Shown here: one piece after another, positions 18,903 to 29,039 of the stretch
Position numbering within the stretch: the first letter of the stretch is position 1
Layout of the letters: every line of letters begins with the position of its first letter
Source of the DNA: Gracilaria domingensis
Lineage: Eukaryota; Rhodophyta; Florideophyceae; Gracilariales; Gracilariaceae
Assembly (NCBI GenBank): GCA_022539475.1
Contig: VCMS01000027.1
Location: 124,001 to 188,000 of the forward strand
Reading direction: 5' to 3'
DNA: 64,000 bases
The notes under the pieces: model-generated
The model's database searches: none
Told to the model about the DNA's origin: nothing
The model's input: the letters and a program-made list of their open reading frames with translations, nothing else
Position numbers and translations under genes: made by a program

Positions 18903-21659
18903 TTATACTTCTACACAATCTTCATCTTCTTCGTCGTTCCTTCCAGAGTTCCTCTCTTCAGCTCCTCTATCGTTGTCAGATGACAAAAGGGGAGGGTCAG
19001 GTGGTTGAAGGCTAGTGTCTGTCGTGGAACTTTGAAAAGATGAGGGATTCGGGACGTGATAGACCGAGTGGTGCTGATCGTCATTCGGCTCAGCTAGATC
19101 GCTCATCTGGTTATCGGCCTCATCGTCCCTGTGGTCAAGACTTATAACCATGACATGGTCTTCATGAGCTTCACCTTGTGATGGGACCGCGAAGGGTTCT
19201 TCATCAGCCGGTGCAAATATAGGCCAGCCTACTCCGAAACGGACTACTGGTTCGGAGCTGTTGTCCAGCTCTAGGACACCCATTTCTCCGTACGGAAGTT
19301 CAGAGATGTGTGGATGAAGTTGTTCTCTGTCCGGTGGTTGAGGATAACGACGGTAGACTCGAAAGATAAGATAATCAGGCTGTCGTCTCACATCTTCGGC
19401 TCGTAGAAGAACAACGTCATCCCTGACTGGGACAACGAGATCGCGTTCGTTCCCTCCATCCGATGGAGAACCTTCGGAGTCGTTGTCGTCTGCGCTTTCC
19501 TCCGATTCTTCATCGTTCTCAAATTCTCTATTTGCTTCCCCAGGGGCGTGAGGAGTAGTAATAGCAGGTTCTGGTTCAACATCATTCACACGCAATTGCC
19601 TAATGCCTTCCTCCAAATCCTGAGGATCAGCAGGCGAGGGGCTTTCCTGACTGAGACTCGTAGCACCAATATTCTCCAGTTCGTTCGCGGATTCCTCTTC
19701 GAGTGGTTGTAAGGAGTCTTGTTCTTCATTCATAGTATTCAAAGCATATACTGACGTGTCAACTTTGTCTTCGGAGAAAGTGATCGCGTATCCTTCGTCG
19801 TCGCTCTCGGAACTCTCAGAGAAGAACGACTCTGAAGCGGAAGTGAAATCCTCACTATCGGTGTGTTCATTCTCTTCGTCGAACACTACACTAGGGCGAT
19901 GGTAATCGAGAGGCAAAACAACAGATGCGCCGTCAAATTGCATAGAGACTTGCTGAGTACCGAGGTCCAAGCAGGCTTGGAGTGACTCAAGAGCAGGACA
20001 GCCAACGATCACATTGAAGGGAGGCTTCTCAACGACCAGTAAATCCAACGGGACGCGGAGAGAACCAAACTCGAGGGGAACATCGTGCAGGCTTCCGCGA
20101 ACTAAGGATTTGGTTCCGTCGGCAACGACAATCCTCCTACTCGACGGTTTCATCTCCAACGATAACCGGTTGCATAACGCAATAGACATAAGATTAGGGA
20201 TAGCACCAGAGCCCAGCAGCGCCTGGGAACTAGTGCCATAGACAGTAACATTCACCACTTTGAGAGTCTGAGGGAGTGAATGAGTATGAGCGTAACTGAC
20301 ACGCCTTGACGAAAAACCTCCGGAAAGAATGCGCCGAATGTCTTTCTTGGCCTCGTCCGCATCACCGCGGACTAGTTGACCAAAAGTGATGCCAGAAGGG
20401 GCTCTCGCCAATTCTTCGTAAATGTTATATTTCCCAACGTGTTCTTGGATCTTCACTCTCCGGGACTTCCCCTTAGACTTCTTCCCAGTGCCCTTCCTAG
20501 TCCTTGTCGACTTCTTGGGAGGGTTTTTGGCTTGCTGAGAGGGAGTCCTGGTGGTATGGGATTCGGGGAACATTACGGGTGAAATCCCTGAGAGAGGGCC
20601 AGTTCGTGGTTGCTTGGGCAGAGGCTCCCCTTCCGCGTCTCTTTTTGCGGTTGTAACGGGATCTTCATCATCTGAAGGGTCAGCAATCACAACTGAGACT
20701 TGGTTCTCGCCTGTGTTCTGAGAAGCTCGTTTCTCTTTGAGCAACTTCTCCCTTTCTGATTCAGACTTCACATCTTCGAATGACACTTTTCGCACAGTAT
20801 CATCATTATTCCTTCTCCAGCACGTAGTTGCAGAGTGACCTAACTTGCCACAAACACTACATCGTGTGCCTCGATGCGGGTTAAGCTCACATCGTGCTGC
20901 GAAGTGACCAGGTTGGCTACAATACGAACAAACCTTCTCCGTATCCTGACGTCCGGTGGCAGTCGCAGCGCTCTGAGTCTTCTTCACTAGGAGGTGCAAC
21001 TGTGCCATCTGGTCAGCCAACTGATCCACTTTCGACTCCAGCGGACTTGGACGAGCAGGTTCCTTAGCACGTTGAAGAATATGCTTCGCCGCTGGGAAAG
21101 CGTTGAGGGTACCATACGACCCGAGAGCTTTCTTTCCGCCAACAAATTCCTTAACGAGGACCTTCAAGGATTCATAGTCATCTGCTCCACGGAATATGAC
21201 AAACTGCGCAAGATCTGCAAACTCCATGACAGCGTTTCGTAGTAACCCGAACTTAGCTTTCGAGTTAAAACCAGCCTGATCGAAGAAAGAGTCCATCTTC
21301 TTCAGGGACCCTAGCAGATCGACATAATCTAAACGCGCCGAAACTGCCCGGCGAATTCTCTCCGCCGGTTCCTCAATTGCACCGAAACGTTCGATCAAAG
21401 CAAGCTTCACATTCTGATAGTCCTTTGCTTCAATCGAAAGAGAGCCATCAACAGCATAATTGTCATAGTAAAAGTCAAACGCTTCACCCTCCAGATAGCC
21501 GAGCAATTTCATAGCTCGAACACTATCCTCTTCGTTGGGAGTAGCGACATTCTCAAAGTAAAACAGAAACTTCCTTACGTCGACAGCAGAACCATGAAAA
21601 GAAATCACACCAGACTCAGGAGAACCAGGCCCTCCTCGAGAGTACCATGTGGACGCCAT
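18903..21659 (-). CDS. gag-pr: Family-1 Gag-protease polyprotein, long open frame
   Basis: A long uninterrupted frame that starts best at the ATG at 21659, after an A-rich leader; the open frame extends upstream to 21914 in what is probably untranslated leader. The first ~200 residues look like a helical capsid domain (YLEGEAFDFYYDNY, LIERFG). Two CCHC zinc knuckles follow (CSYCSQPGHFAARC and CSVCGKLGHSATTC), then a K/R-rich stretch (GKKSKGKSRRVKIQ) and a retropepsin-like fold ending with VIVGCPALESL. The C-terminal third is very acidic (many D, E and S runs). The product would form the particle and package RNA. The frame ends at 18903, just before pol sequence in a different frame, an arrangement common in the family. 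Confidence 0.8.
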   Translation of the reverse strand: MASTWYSRGGPGSPESGVISFHGSAVDVRKFLFYFENVATPNEEDSVRAMKLLGYLEGEAFDFYYDNYAVDGSLSIEAKDYQNVKLALIERFGAIEEPAERIRRAVSARLDYVDLLGSLKKMDSFFDQAGFNSKAKFGLLRNAVMEFADLAQFVIFRGADDYESLKVLVKEFVGGKKALGSYGTLNAFPAAKHILQRAKEPARPSPLESKVDQLADQMAQLHLLVKKTQSAATATGRQDTEKVCSYCSQPGHFAARCELNPHRGTRCSVCGKLGHSATTCWRRNNDDTVRKVSFEDVKSESEREKLLKEKRASQNTGENQVSVVIADPSDDEDPVTTAKRDAEGEPLPKQPRTGPLSGISPVMFPESHTTRTPSQQAKNPPKKSTRTRKGTGKKSKGKSRRVKIQEHVGKYNIYEELARAPSGITFGQLVRGDADEAKKDIRRILSGGFSSRRVSYAHTHSLPQTLKVVNVTVYGTSSQALLGSGAIPNLMSIALCNRLSLEMKPSSRRIVVADGTKSLVRGSLHDVPLEFGSLRVPLDLLVVEKPPFNVIVGCPALESLQACLDLGTQQVSMQFDGASVVLPLDYHRPSVVFDEENEHTDSEDFTSASESFFSESSESDDEGYAITFSEDKVDTSVYALNTMNEEQDSLQPLEEESANELENIGATSLSQESPSPADPQDLEEGIRQLRVNDVEPEPAITTPHAPGEANREFENDEESEESADDNDSEGSPSDGGNERDLVVPVRDDVVLLRAEDVRRQPDYLIFRVYRRYPQPPDREQLHPHISELPYGEMGVLELDNSSEPVVRFGVGWPIFAPADEEPFAVPSQGEAHEDHVMVISLDHRDDEADNQMSDLAEPNDDQHHSVYHVPNPSSFQSSTTDTSLQPPDPPLLSSDNDRGAEERNSGRNDEEDEDCVEV

Positions 21660-22365
21660 TTTTGGGGGAAACAGCGCGGGTGGTGACAAACCCAAGGAGA
21701 GCGACACAATAAATGCTCGAGAGTACCAGCCCAAAAGGAGCGACAAGTTAACGTAGCTCAGATGCCTGCAGGAGCAGACAAGATAACCCCAAGATAGATG
21801 GAAACTCTCCGCTAACAGGAAGCGGGGAGAGTAATTAAACGAGAGTGTGCTTCGGCGTTCGATGCCGAATGCCAACACAACAACAGAAAGCAGGGCCAAT
21901 AGACCAAGACACACAAGAGCGGTCGGCGGGACAATAGTGTGGTAGGACTAAAGCGATAGAGTCTGTCGTCGATGCCACCACGAACCTAAAAACCAGACGA
22001 GGTAGCGACAGAAAGAAAGCAAACCAGCGCAATGCGTAACACTGCCAACGTCCGTCTGGGAGAACGGAGACGTAGTGATGGGTGATGGTCGCAATGTGCG
22101 AACGAGCCCAATGGAGGGCAGCACAAGGCGACTGGTTAGGGAACGGCGGGAGACCGAGCCGCCGGGAATAAGGAAATGTAGGGGGAAAGGTTGGTGGCAG
22201 GGAGGCGCAGACTGCGCTAAGGGAAGATGGGATTGCCAAAGGAAGGAAGGTTGGTGACGACGGAAGGGGAGGAAGAAAGGCGAGAGAGGCAAGGATGGGG
22301 GAAGTCGTCCAGAGGGGAAGTGGTCTGCCCGAGTCGAGTTCACGGTGAGCGCTCGAACTCGGGGG

Positions 22366-22374
22366 TTTATATCT
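22366..22374. promoter_or_regulatory. TATA-like motif in right family-1 LTR
   Basis: Same motif and context as 4229-4237: GGGGGTTTATATCTAC on the plus strand, with the CCCGAG/CTCGGG inverted pair on the gag side. Predicted promoter for the element on the minus strand and possibly for the antisense ORF on the plus strand. Confidence 0.45.
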
Positions 22375-22659
22375 ACAATTTTGGCGCTTTGCCTACCTGA
22401 ATTTGCGTGTTTCCCTTATTTGTCTGTTACATATAGTCTTCACCAGATACCCTAGCTTTGCTCACCATATTCCATATTATCTTGTGATGTCGTCTTATGA
22501 TACCTCGTTATGTTCGTTCATGGTTTGTTGTCGTTGACCTGGCGTTCCACTCATCCGGGTATTATCCATGTTCCATCAGATTCACCCTGTGCTGTCCTGT
22601 TGTTCGACCATCACTCTGCGTCTCCCGCGTTCAGTCGTCGAGCAATCCCTTTCTGAGCA

Positions 22660-23082
22660 ATGTCAACGGTCGAAGAAGCTATTGCTAACATCACCGACGA
22701 TGACACCGACCTCTCCGATATCCCCCATATGAAATCTACAGTGATAGAATACGAAGCAGAAGAGGCGCCCTCCGTTTCCAGTACTACATCGAGGGACGAC
22801 TCTGCCGACATGGAGTACGAACTAGGTGGTGATAACTCCGCTTCCTCTCGCATGGAACATTTGGAGCAGCTGCTATCCGACATAATTGACAAGAAAGTAG
22901 AAGTGGATGTTGGCATGTTAGAGGTCTACGCGGTAGCTCCGCGCCTGCCTTCGGGCTATCTCCGTGGTCTCGCCGCTGGAATACTGTTTGCTTGCAAACA
23001 TCATGGCGTCCTTCTCAACGGTCCGTCCCTCCTCGCGAAAGTGTACCGCACTCTTAAAGTGCAATACGAGTGCTCCAAATGA
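22660..23082 (+). CDS. Antisense ORF in family-1 LTR, right copy
   Basis: 140 residues, identical to the ORF at 4524-4946 except for one residue (TDLSD in place of TDRSD). Being inside the LTR, it is duplicated whenever the element transposes. The TATA-like motif near 22366-22374 is at the same distance upstream. Function unknown; the acidic N-terminus and compact C-terminal domain could suit a regulatory protein, but nothing proves it. Confidence 0.6.
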   Translation: MSTVEEAIANITDDDTDLSDIPHMKSTVIEYEAEEAPSVSSTTSRDDSADMEYELGGDNSASSRMEHLEQLLSDIIDKKVEVDVGMLEVYAVAPRLPSGYLRGLAAGILFACKHHGVLLNGPSLLAKVYRTLKVQYECSK

Positions 23083-23529
23083 CGTTGTCGCTTCTAGTTA
23101 GATTCTGGTGAACACGGGTCGTTGTTGCCTTTGTAAAGGCGTTCCTGTTTTCTGACTTTTCGGCGGTTCGTTTGCTGCGTTACATTTTCGCTCGAAACGT
23201 CATTGCCGGCGCACCGTTACATCGATAGCAATCGTCTTTGCGCCATTATAACATCACAGCGATAGCAACGTCCGTAGCATCACCCAGCAGCAGCAGTACC
23301 AGCAGCAGCAGTAGCCGTGTCCTCCGAGCGACGCGCGAAAACGAAAGGCAAAGCGCGGCGCCCATGCACAACGGCGCGCAGCAACGCGCGGCGGCTGCGA
23401 AGGCAAGCGTCGGCTGTAGCGGCGGTGGAAGGCGGCTTATCTCCGGAGATTACTCCGGAGATCGATAAAAAATCCTTCCGCGTGCGTCTCGGAGAGTGCC
23501 GAGACACCCCCCTAAAATCCGCCACCACA

Positions 23530-24410
23530 ATATCCTCATTTGTCTAGAGATACTCGAATATTGAACAGGGAGCTACGGGAAATTAGCAAAAACCCTTCGC
23601 AAAGAAAGAAATGTAAACAACAGGGTTTTTAATTTACACCAAAGATTTACATTATGTTTATTTGAGGGTTATATTTGTTAGAGACGGTGGTTTTTGAATT
23701 TTGGAGGAGTCAAAAGAAAAAACCCTTAGTATACTGCCTGGAAGAATTTCCTTGCGTCACGGCCTTACATGAGTTTCGGAGGTAGATTCATCTCAAGCTT
23801 AGGCTAAGTAGCCTGACATGTTGCGACATGTCCAATATGTCAACGACATATTGCACATATGTCAAGCTGCCAACATATATTCTTTTCCTCAAAACTACAT
23901 AGGTCGATATCTTGTACAAAGTAAACAGTTTTGAAGAAATAGCAATCTTGATGGGTAGCACATATACATCAAAACAACATGTATTGGACATTACCCTGAC
24001 AAATGTGTAGAACAAACTAAAACAGAAACATGTAATGAGCACAGATGTACCTTTTTGGGCTTATATTTGCATTTTTTTAGGCTTCTATCTTTGCATTGGG
24101 ATGCATTCAAATGCTCAAACATTTCTGTCACAAAGATCTACAACTTTACTATATAGCTATACTTGCTAAGAGAAAACGTAAGAGTCACAGCAAAGTTATG
24201 GGCTTCACAATATTAGTAAAACTCCGTATATGCTCCGAACATATCACTAGTGACAAAGATAATCTTGGCAACCACAGCGTCATATTCAACGAAGGGGCGC
24301 ATCCTCCGTTTTAGGCAACAATGCAGCTTTGAGAGCCTTACCGAGCCCGTCACACTTTAGTTCTCATCATTTCGTGACAGGAAATTAAAATTGAAAAGAA
24401 AATGTTTTCT
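23530..24410. other. Unannotated AT-rich DNA
   Basis: Flanking DNA between the family-1 LTR and the Harbinger element. No gene, RNA or repeat was recognised. A cluster of short ACATATTG/GACATGT motifs occurs around 23810-23880. Confidence 0.5.
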
Positions 24411-24413
24411 TTA

Positions 24414-24440
24414 GAGCACCTCTATCGGCCATGCCAAATA
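24414..24440 (+). repeat. Left terminal inverted repeat of the Harbinger element
   Basis: GAGCACCTCTATCGGCCATGCCAAA; 15 of the first 17 bases match the right end. TTA precedes it. A GCATCCCTATCGG copy follows near 24479. Confidence 0.8.
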
Positions 24441-24661
24441 GTTAAAAAGCCACATTTTCAGCATTGGCATGGCATTTTGCATCCCTATCGGATTAGCCAA
24501 AGCTAAAAATTTTGGCATGCAAGCTATATCAACTGCCAAAACCGTTTCCATTTGGCAGTACGTTTAACATGCAAGCCAAATTGCAGAACGAATCACATTA
24601 GCCCACGTCTCGTCTCTGTCACGTTGGCGACAATTTGGCGCAAAGTCCGAAACGCAACCCT

Positions 24662-25870
24662 ATGACATCATTTCAACACGAACGTGGTCCTGTGACTTCG
24701 TTCAGAGATGACGACAAGAGCACAAGAAATATTTCCAATATGGGGGAGAAGACAAACGAAGTGTCTACCAGGGGCCTTAATTTCAATCTATCTGAAGATC
24801 TTGCGCTGGCACGTTCTTGGATATCAGCGTCACAGTCTGTTCTAGAGCAGAACGCGGATAAATTCTGGGAAAGTGTTCTCAAAGTATTTCAAAACCAACC
24901 AGAGAGCTGTCGTACACGTTCAGCAGTTTGTTTGCAGTCGAGATTAGTTACCGTTTCCAAACTTTCACAACAGTATTTAGCGGCAGAAACACTTTATCGT
25001 TCAGCTATTCTGTCCAGAGAGAGTGAAAAACAAACGTTACAGAACATAATGACACTGTATCGAAACAAAAACAAGTTCAAAGTTAAAGAGGAAGAGAAGC
25101 TACCGGGCCCTGTTTGGTTTATTTCTGCGGTGAGACTCCTATCCACCTGTCCCAAATTTGCTACAAACATTGGAGGTAGTTCAACTACTGCGCGTGGATA
25201 TCGCCCAAATACTTTGAAGCGACACATTGGAGAGGTAGATTCAGAGGCGGGGGTCAAGTTGAACCGAACTGGAAATGTAGCAATGGAGCACCCATCCTCA
25301 CACCGCCCTCTGGGTGCGAAGAAAAAAAAGCTAGAAAAGAAGATTGAACGCAACATTGGCGAGGCAGCAGCCAATTTGGACGAGATGACGGAAACATTGA
25401 AGAGTTCAGCAATTTCGAAGAAACAGGCAGCATCGATCTCGCTACAACTGAAGATACTACAAAAGATGTCACTGAATCCCTTGGATATGAACCACCGTTT
25501 GAATGAGCTGATGGAAAAGGCAGCCGTTCTAGGAGGTTTTCAAGCCAGCAAAGAGCACCAAAGGTCTGTGTCAGAACACCCGTGCACTGTACAGCCCTGT
25601 CGAAATGATTCGTCTTCGCCACATTGTGCGTTAATCGGCAACACTTCTTCCTACCAGTGGGATGAACCGACACCGTCACGCTCACAGCAAGGAAACTCCA
25701 ACGCCCTGAACACTTCATCACCTCGCACGTTAAGTCTCGTTACCAGGCAGATCATAGGCGAAGGAGATGCTGCGCGCGCGCAGCGCGCGCAACGCGAAAT
25801 CACGATTTCGGGGGCTCTTCGCCTAGGAGCGGGGTCTGGGGCGGAGCCCCAGCCGCCGGAGGCGTCTTGA
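24662..25870 (+). CDS. Harbinger Myb/SANT-like DNA-binding protein
   Basis: 402 residues from the ATG at 24662. Residues ~40-120 resemble a Myb/SANT-like trihelix region (FNLSEDLALARSWISASQSV, FWESVLKVFQNQPE, RSAVCLQSRLVTVSK), typical of the second protein of PIF/Harbinger elements, which brings the transposase to DNA. A basic stretch GAKKKKLEKKIER may serve nuclear import. The C-terminal half has helical, charged sequence (MTETLKSSAISKKQAASISL). The last ~33 residues (ARAQRAQREITISGALRLGA...) are encoded by a GC-rich palindromic stretch (25768-25865) unlike the rest, suggesting that a small insertion replaced or extended the original C-terminus. Confidence 0.75.
   Translation: MTSFQHERGPVTSFRDDDKSTRNISNMGEKTNEVSTRGLNFNLSEDLALARSWISASQSVLEQNADKFWESVLKVFQNQPESCRTRSAVCLQSRLVTVSKLSQQYLAAETLYRSAILSRESEKQTLQNIMTLYRNKNKFKVKEEEKLPGPVWFISAVRLLSTCPKFATNIGGSSTTARGYRPNTLKRHIGEVDSEAGVKLNRTGNVAMEHPSSHRPLGAKKKKLEKKIERNIGEAAANLDEMTETLKSSAISKKQAASISLQLKILQKMSLNPLDMNHRLNELMEKAAVLGGFQASKEHQRSVSEHPCTVQPCRNDSSSPHCALIGNTSSYQWDEPTPSRSQQGNSNALNTSSPRTLSLVTRQIIGEGDAARAQRAQREITISGALRLGAGSGAEPQPPEAS
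25768..25865. repeat. Small GC-rich palindromic insertion at the end of the Myb-like gene
   Basis: GCGCGCGCAGCGCGCGC, then GAAATCACGATTTC, then GGGGTCTGGGGCGGAGCCCCAG and CGCCGGAGGCG: four short inverted repeats in about 100 bp, far richer in G+C than the rest of the transposon. It looks like a small mobile or hairpin-prone repeat, but no second copy was found in this window. Confidence 0.4.
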
Positions 25871-25982
25871 TGTCTTGTAGGCTTCTAGAGGCTCTCTCCG
25901 ATGTTCTCAGAAGAACAGACAGTATTTTACTGGCTTTCACCTCTCATAGACCAGAGATGGTAGGAGAGTGATTCGGTACGGC

Positions 25983-27068
25983 TTATAGCTCCTGTTCGCT
26001 GGTGACAACTGCGTTTCTGTCCAATAGTGCAAGTAAACCAGACGGAGAATTCATTGTTTGCGTCATACCTAACATTGTGTTTTGCGAAGGATGAGCATTC
26101 GCATTCGCCATTGTTGTCGAATCCTCCGCAAACTCTTCTACAATGCTGATCGTGTCCCCGTTGGTATCAACCTCGTCTTTCAATTCACCTCTTGTGTCCC
26201 TATGGACGAGCATATTGTGGATGATAACACAGACTTGACTTATCAAGATAAGAAGTTCGTCACTCCACTCATGCCGTTCGTGCCTTAGTATCTTAAACCG
26301 CCCCTGAAGTGCTCCAAAGAATCTTGCGATATCTTTCCGCGTAGAATCCTGTGCCTTTGTCATGTTATACTCTCTGTCGTTCACGGGGGCATGATTCGGA
26401 CCCACAAATATCGCCCAGTGTGGATAAATGCCGTCAACGAGAAAGTATAACAGACCTTCGCGGTGTACTCCATTCACTTCGTAGCCATCCGGGAGCGTCA
26501 TTCTCCGTTTACCAGATAATATGTCAATAAAAAGAGGACTGTTATCAACAAGGGTTGTATCGTTGTTGGTGCCACATCTTCCCGCAAACCAATGCCAACA
26601 ATAAAGAGTTCTATCACACAGTGCTTCGCAAGAAATTGTAGCTAGTTTTCCGTCTTTTGGGTTGTGATACTGTCCCTTCAGAGACTTCGGGCAATTCTTC
26701 CAATGCAGGTGCATGCAGTCGACGCAACCGACGCATCCTGGAAACCCAGCGGACGCGTACTCAGCTTCGATGTTTTGCAATTCGTGTAATGTTGGTTCAC
26801 GATTAAGATATGTACTACCGTATCGGCGACGTATCGTTTGCAGGACAATGGTAAAGTATTGGCGTTGGCTCTCCGGAGACATGCGAACCATTTCTTCTAA
26901 TTGTTCAAAGGACAAACCTGTTGCAAGTCTTCGTAGTGTTCCCAGTACTTTCTGGTGTGGTGTGTGACCTAAGCCTCCAGCGGCATTCTTTCTCTGCAGC
27001 AAACGGGGCTCCTCTCTAAGGAGATCATTGTACATAATCCAATACATTTTGAGAGGTATGTGAAACAC
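25983..27068 (-). CDS. PIF/Harbinger transposase (DDE_Tnp_4-like), probably inactive
   Basis: 361 residues. The N-terminal region resembles the helix-turn-helix region of the family (KVLGTLRRLATGLSFEQLEE, FTIVLQTIRRRYGSTYL). The catalytic domain starts at PGCVGCVDCMHLHWKNCP (first Asp) and has CGTNNDTTLVDNSPLF (second Asp). The third position, normally Glu in DVERAFG-type motifs, reads KDIARFFGALQGRFKIL, so the Glu is Ala (codon GCA where GAA would encode Glu). IIHNMLVH matches the conserved HN.M motif. Length and order otherwise fit the family. It should bind and cut the ends of the element; with the Ala it probably cannot. It runs convergently to the Myb-like gene. Confidence 0.85.
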   Translation of the reverse strand: MFHIPLKMYWIMYNDLLREEPRLLQRKNAAGGLGHTPHQKVLGTLRRLATGLSFEQLEEMVRMSPESQRQYFTIVLQTIRRRYGSTYLNREPTLHELQNIEAEYASAGFPGCVGCVDCMHLHWKNCPKSLKGQYHNPKDGKLATISCEALCDRTLYCWHWFAGRCGTNNDTTLVDNSPLFIDILSGKRRMTLPDGYEVNGVHREGLLYFLVDGIYPHWAIFVGPNHAPVNDREYNMTKAQDSTRKDIARFFGALQGRFKILRHERHEWSDELLILISQVCVIIHNMLVHRDTRGELKDEVDTNGDTISIVEEFAEDSTTMANANAHPSQNTMLGMTQTMNSPSGLLALLDRNAVVTSEQEL

Positions 27069-27418
27069 CTGCCGAAACTTAGAGGCGGGATAAACTGGAT
27101 GGGGTGAAAGATAATCTGCATACCAGCGACATTATCCTCTTGAGACTGTAACGCTTTGAGCTGCTCTACCAGGGTTGATTGCGCTGGTGCAAGCTTGTTG
27201 CAACAGTTCAACTACAGTGGCAGCCGCACGAACCGCACAGTGTTCGTCATCGCTGAAAATGTCGATGTCTCCATCGGAAGACGTCTTCGACATGACGGCG
27301 TTTGTGTCGGACAGGTGCAGCGCGATGCTCGTACTGATTTGGCATCTGGCGTTGCACTGATAGGGGTGCGTAGGAAAAAGCCAAATCTGAGCTTGTCATT
27401 TTAGCTTTTTAGCTCTCA

Positions 27419-27445
27419 GATTTGCCTAGGCTGATAGGGGTGCTC
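27419..27445 (-). repeat. Right terminal inverted repeat of the Harbinger element
   Basis: Read inward: GAGCACCCCTATCAGCCTAGGCAAA, followed outside by TTA. A second ACCCCTATCAG copy sits inward near 27358-27369, giving a short direct repeat near this end. Confidence 0.8.
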
Positions 27446-27448
27446 TTA

Positions 27449-29039
27449 GTGATTGTCTCCAGTTGCGAATCATCATTGTCACGCGTCTACGGTGATTAAA
27501 ATAAAAGCACATGTGAATATTCTTTATGGCGTAAAGAAAAAGTATCGGAAAAGTGTATTTTCCGGCAGCTTTCAGAACTTTCCATTCCAAATAGTGATGA
27601 GAGACAAACCATGTAGTTGCAAAAGCCTTAAGCCTAGAGGAAAATAGTACACCCCCTTCCTATTGGGCGGTCACATGTTTATCGAAACACGAGATGTGGG
27701 AGGTATTTGCGGTGGAATGTTCCGTCTGGAAGTGGACGCACTTGCGTCCCAGGGACATGGACTTGTATTGCACGCTTCGATAATTCACATCACTGCTGTC
27801 ACACGACGGTGTTATCGTGTGCGCGACGAGGACTTTGATGGTCAACACCATGATGGTGGTAAATTTCCGGGAATCATGGTTAAATCAGAGAGTAATGCCT
27901 GATGGTGATAGTCGTGAAACGAAAGCGTGGCATGGCACGCCAGGAAGTGAAGCTACGGAAGAGATATTGTGTATGGAGGCAAAGATGCGGTGATACAGTG
28001 TCTGGGGTGATGCAGTTGTGTGCAGGGTTAGAGTTATAGAGGATGGCAGTACCATGTTAAAGGTGTCGACGTTGGCGGCATAAAACCGCGACAGTGTTAA
28101 CAGCGTTGATGCTTCGGCGCTCGGCAGCCTTGGCAGCGGCTGCATACCAGTTGCAGACAGCAACAGTGCCATAAATACACATTTCCCACAAATCCTAATT
28201 CCATCAATGCAAACGCACGATACGTGCTCCGCCTCCCTTACCACACGTTGGTGAGCGCCAAATCTGCCTCCACATTAACGATTGAAAATTCAATTGAAAT
28301 AGCTGTTATTATGAAAAGTAATAAAAGATTTTAATTTTTAATTTTTGAGTCTAAAAGATGAAATGTAGGACGTCGGAAAGATAATGATAACCACTTAGAA
28401 GAATTTGGATAAGTTTTTATCTCGCACTCATGTTCTGCTCCACAGCGATCTTTATTTCTGAAGAAAGAGACAAAGAGCGAGAAACTAGTCATAAAGCTCT
28501 GCTGTACTATATCGTATCTAGCGTACGCGTTCAGCCCTTCCCTTTAACTCAAAAATTCTCCTAGGGCGGTAGTGATGGGTAGAGAAGCAAGGACGGCAGT
28601 GGCCAGCAAAAAACCCAAACAACAAAGCGGCTTCTGTTCAGACGACGGCATAGAAAAACCAGTAGAACGCGCAAATGCTTCCGCTGTAAGCGCAGGTGCG
28701 GAAAGGGTTGTACAGATCTGTTTCCCACGCACTGCGGTTTCGAGAAATCTACATCTTTGTACCACCAAATTCTAGTTGCTGTTGCAGTATCTTGCATTAT
28801 GCAATACGTATTGCACATTGCAAGTATTATGATCTATTGCAATACATATTGCAGTTTCATTTCCTATTGGACCTCCAATTGCGAAATAATATGATATTTG
28901 TGAGCCACATCTTCGCAATTATACAAAACGGAGCAAGTCGTGACAAGCACAAGAGAAAAAGGACAAAAAGTGCCCGAAATCACCACTTTAAATACAAAAA
29001 GTAATATTTGAGCTCAGCAATAAACGAAAAAGCCGAAGA
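27449..29039. other. Unannotated DNA
   Basis: About 1.6 kb without a supportable gene. Open frames at 27663-27902 (plus) and 27885-28244 (minus) overlap each other and show no motif. A pair of palindromic TGCAATACGTATTGCA-type motifs occurs near 28800-28860. Confidence 0.5.

Larger units (their letters stand above)
21660..23529 (-). repeat. Family-1 LTR plus untranslated leader, right copy
   Basis: Near-identical to 3524-5393. The homology stops exactly at 23529, after which the sequence is unrelated AT-rich DNA, so this is the outer 5' end of the tandem. The same internal parts are present: GC-rich stretch, hairpin, antisense ORF at 22660-23082 and a TATA-like motif near 22366-22374. The LTR/leader border toward gag is not resolved here either. 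Confidence 0.8.
24414..27445. mobile_element. PIF/Harbinger DNA transposon, 3,032 bp
   Basis: Ends are GAGCACCTCTATCGGCC at the left and GAGCACCCCTATCAGCC read inward from the right. TTA is duplicated outside both ends (24411-24413 and 27446-27448), the usual 3-bp target of this superfamily. It carries the two genes expected: a Myb/SANT-like protein (plus strand) and a DDE transposase (minus strand), convergent with about 110 bp between. Further copies of CCCTATC lie just inside both ends. The ends look complete, but the transposase seems catalytically dead. Confidence 0.9.

Noticed and set aside
28544-29004. Small ORFs on both strands near 28.6-29.0 kb
   Set aside because: Overlap each other, have no recognisable domain and lie in simple AT-rich DNA.
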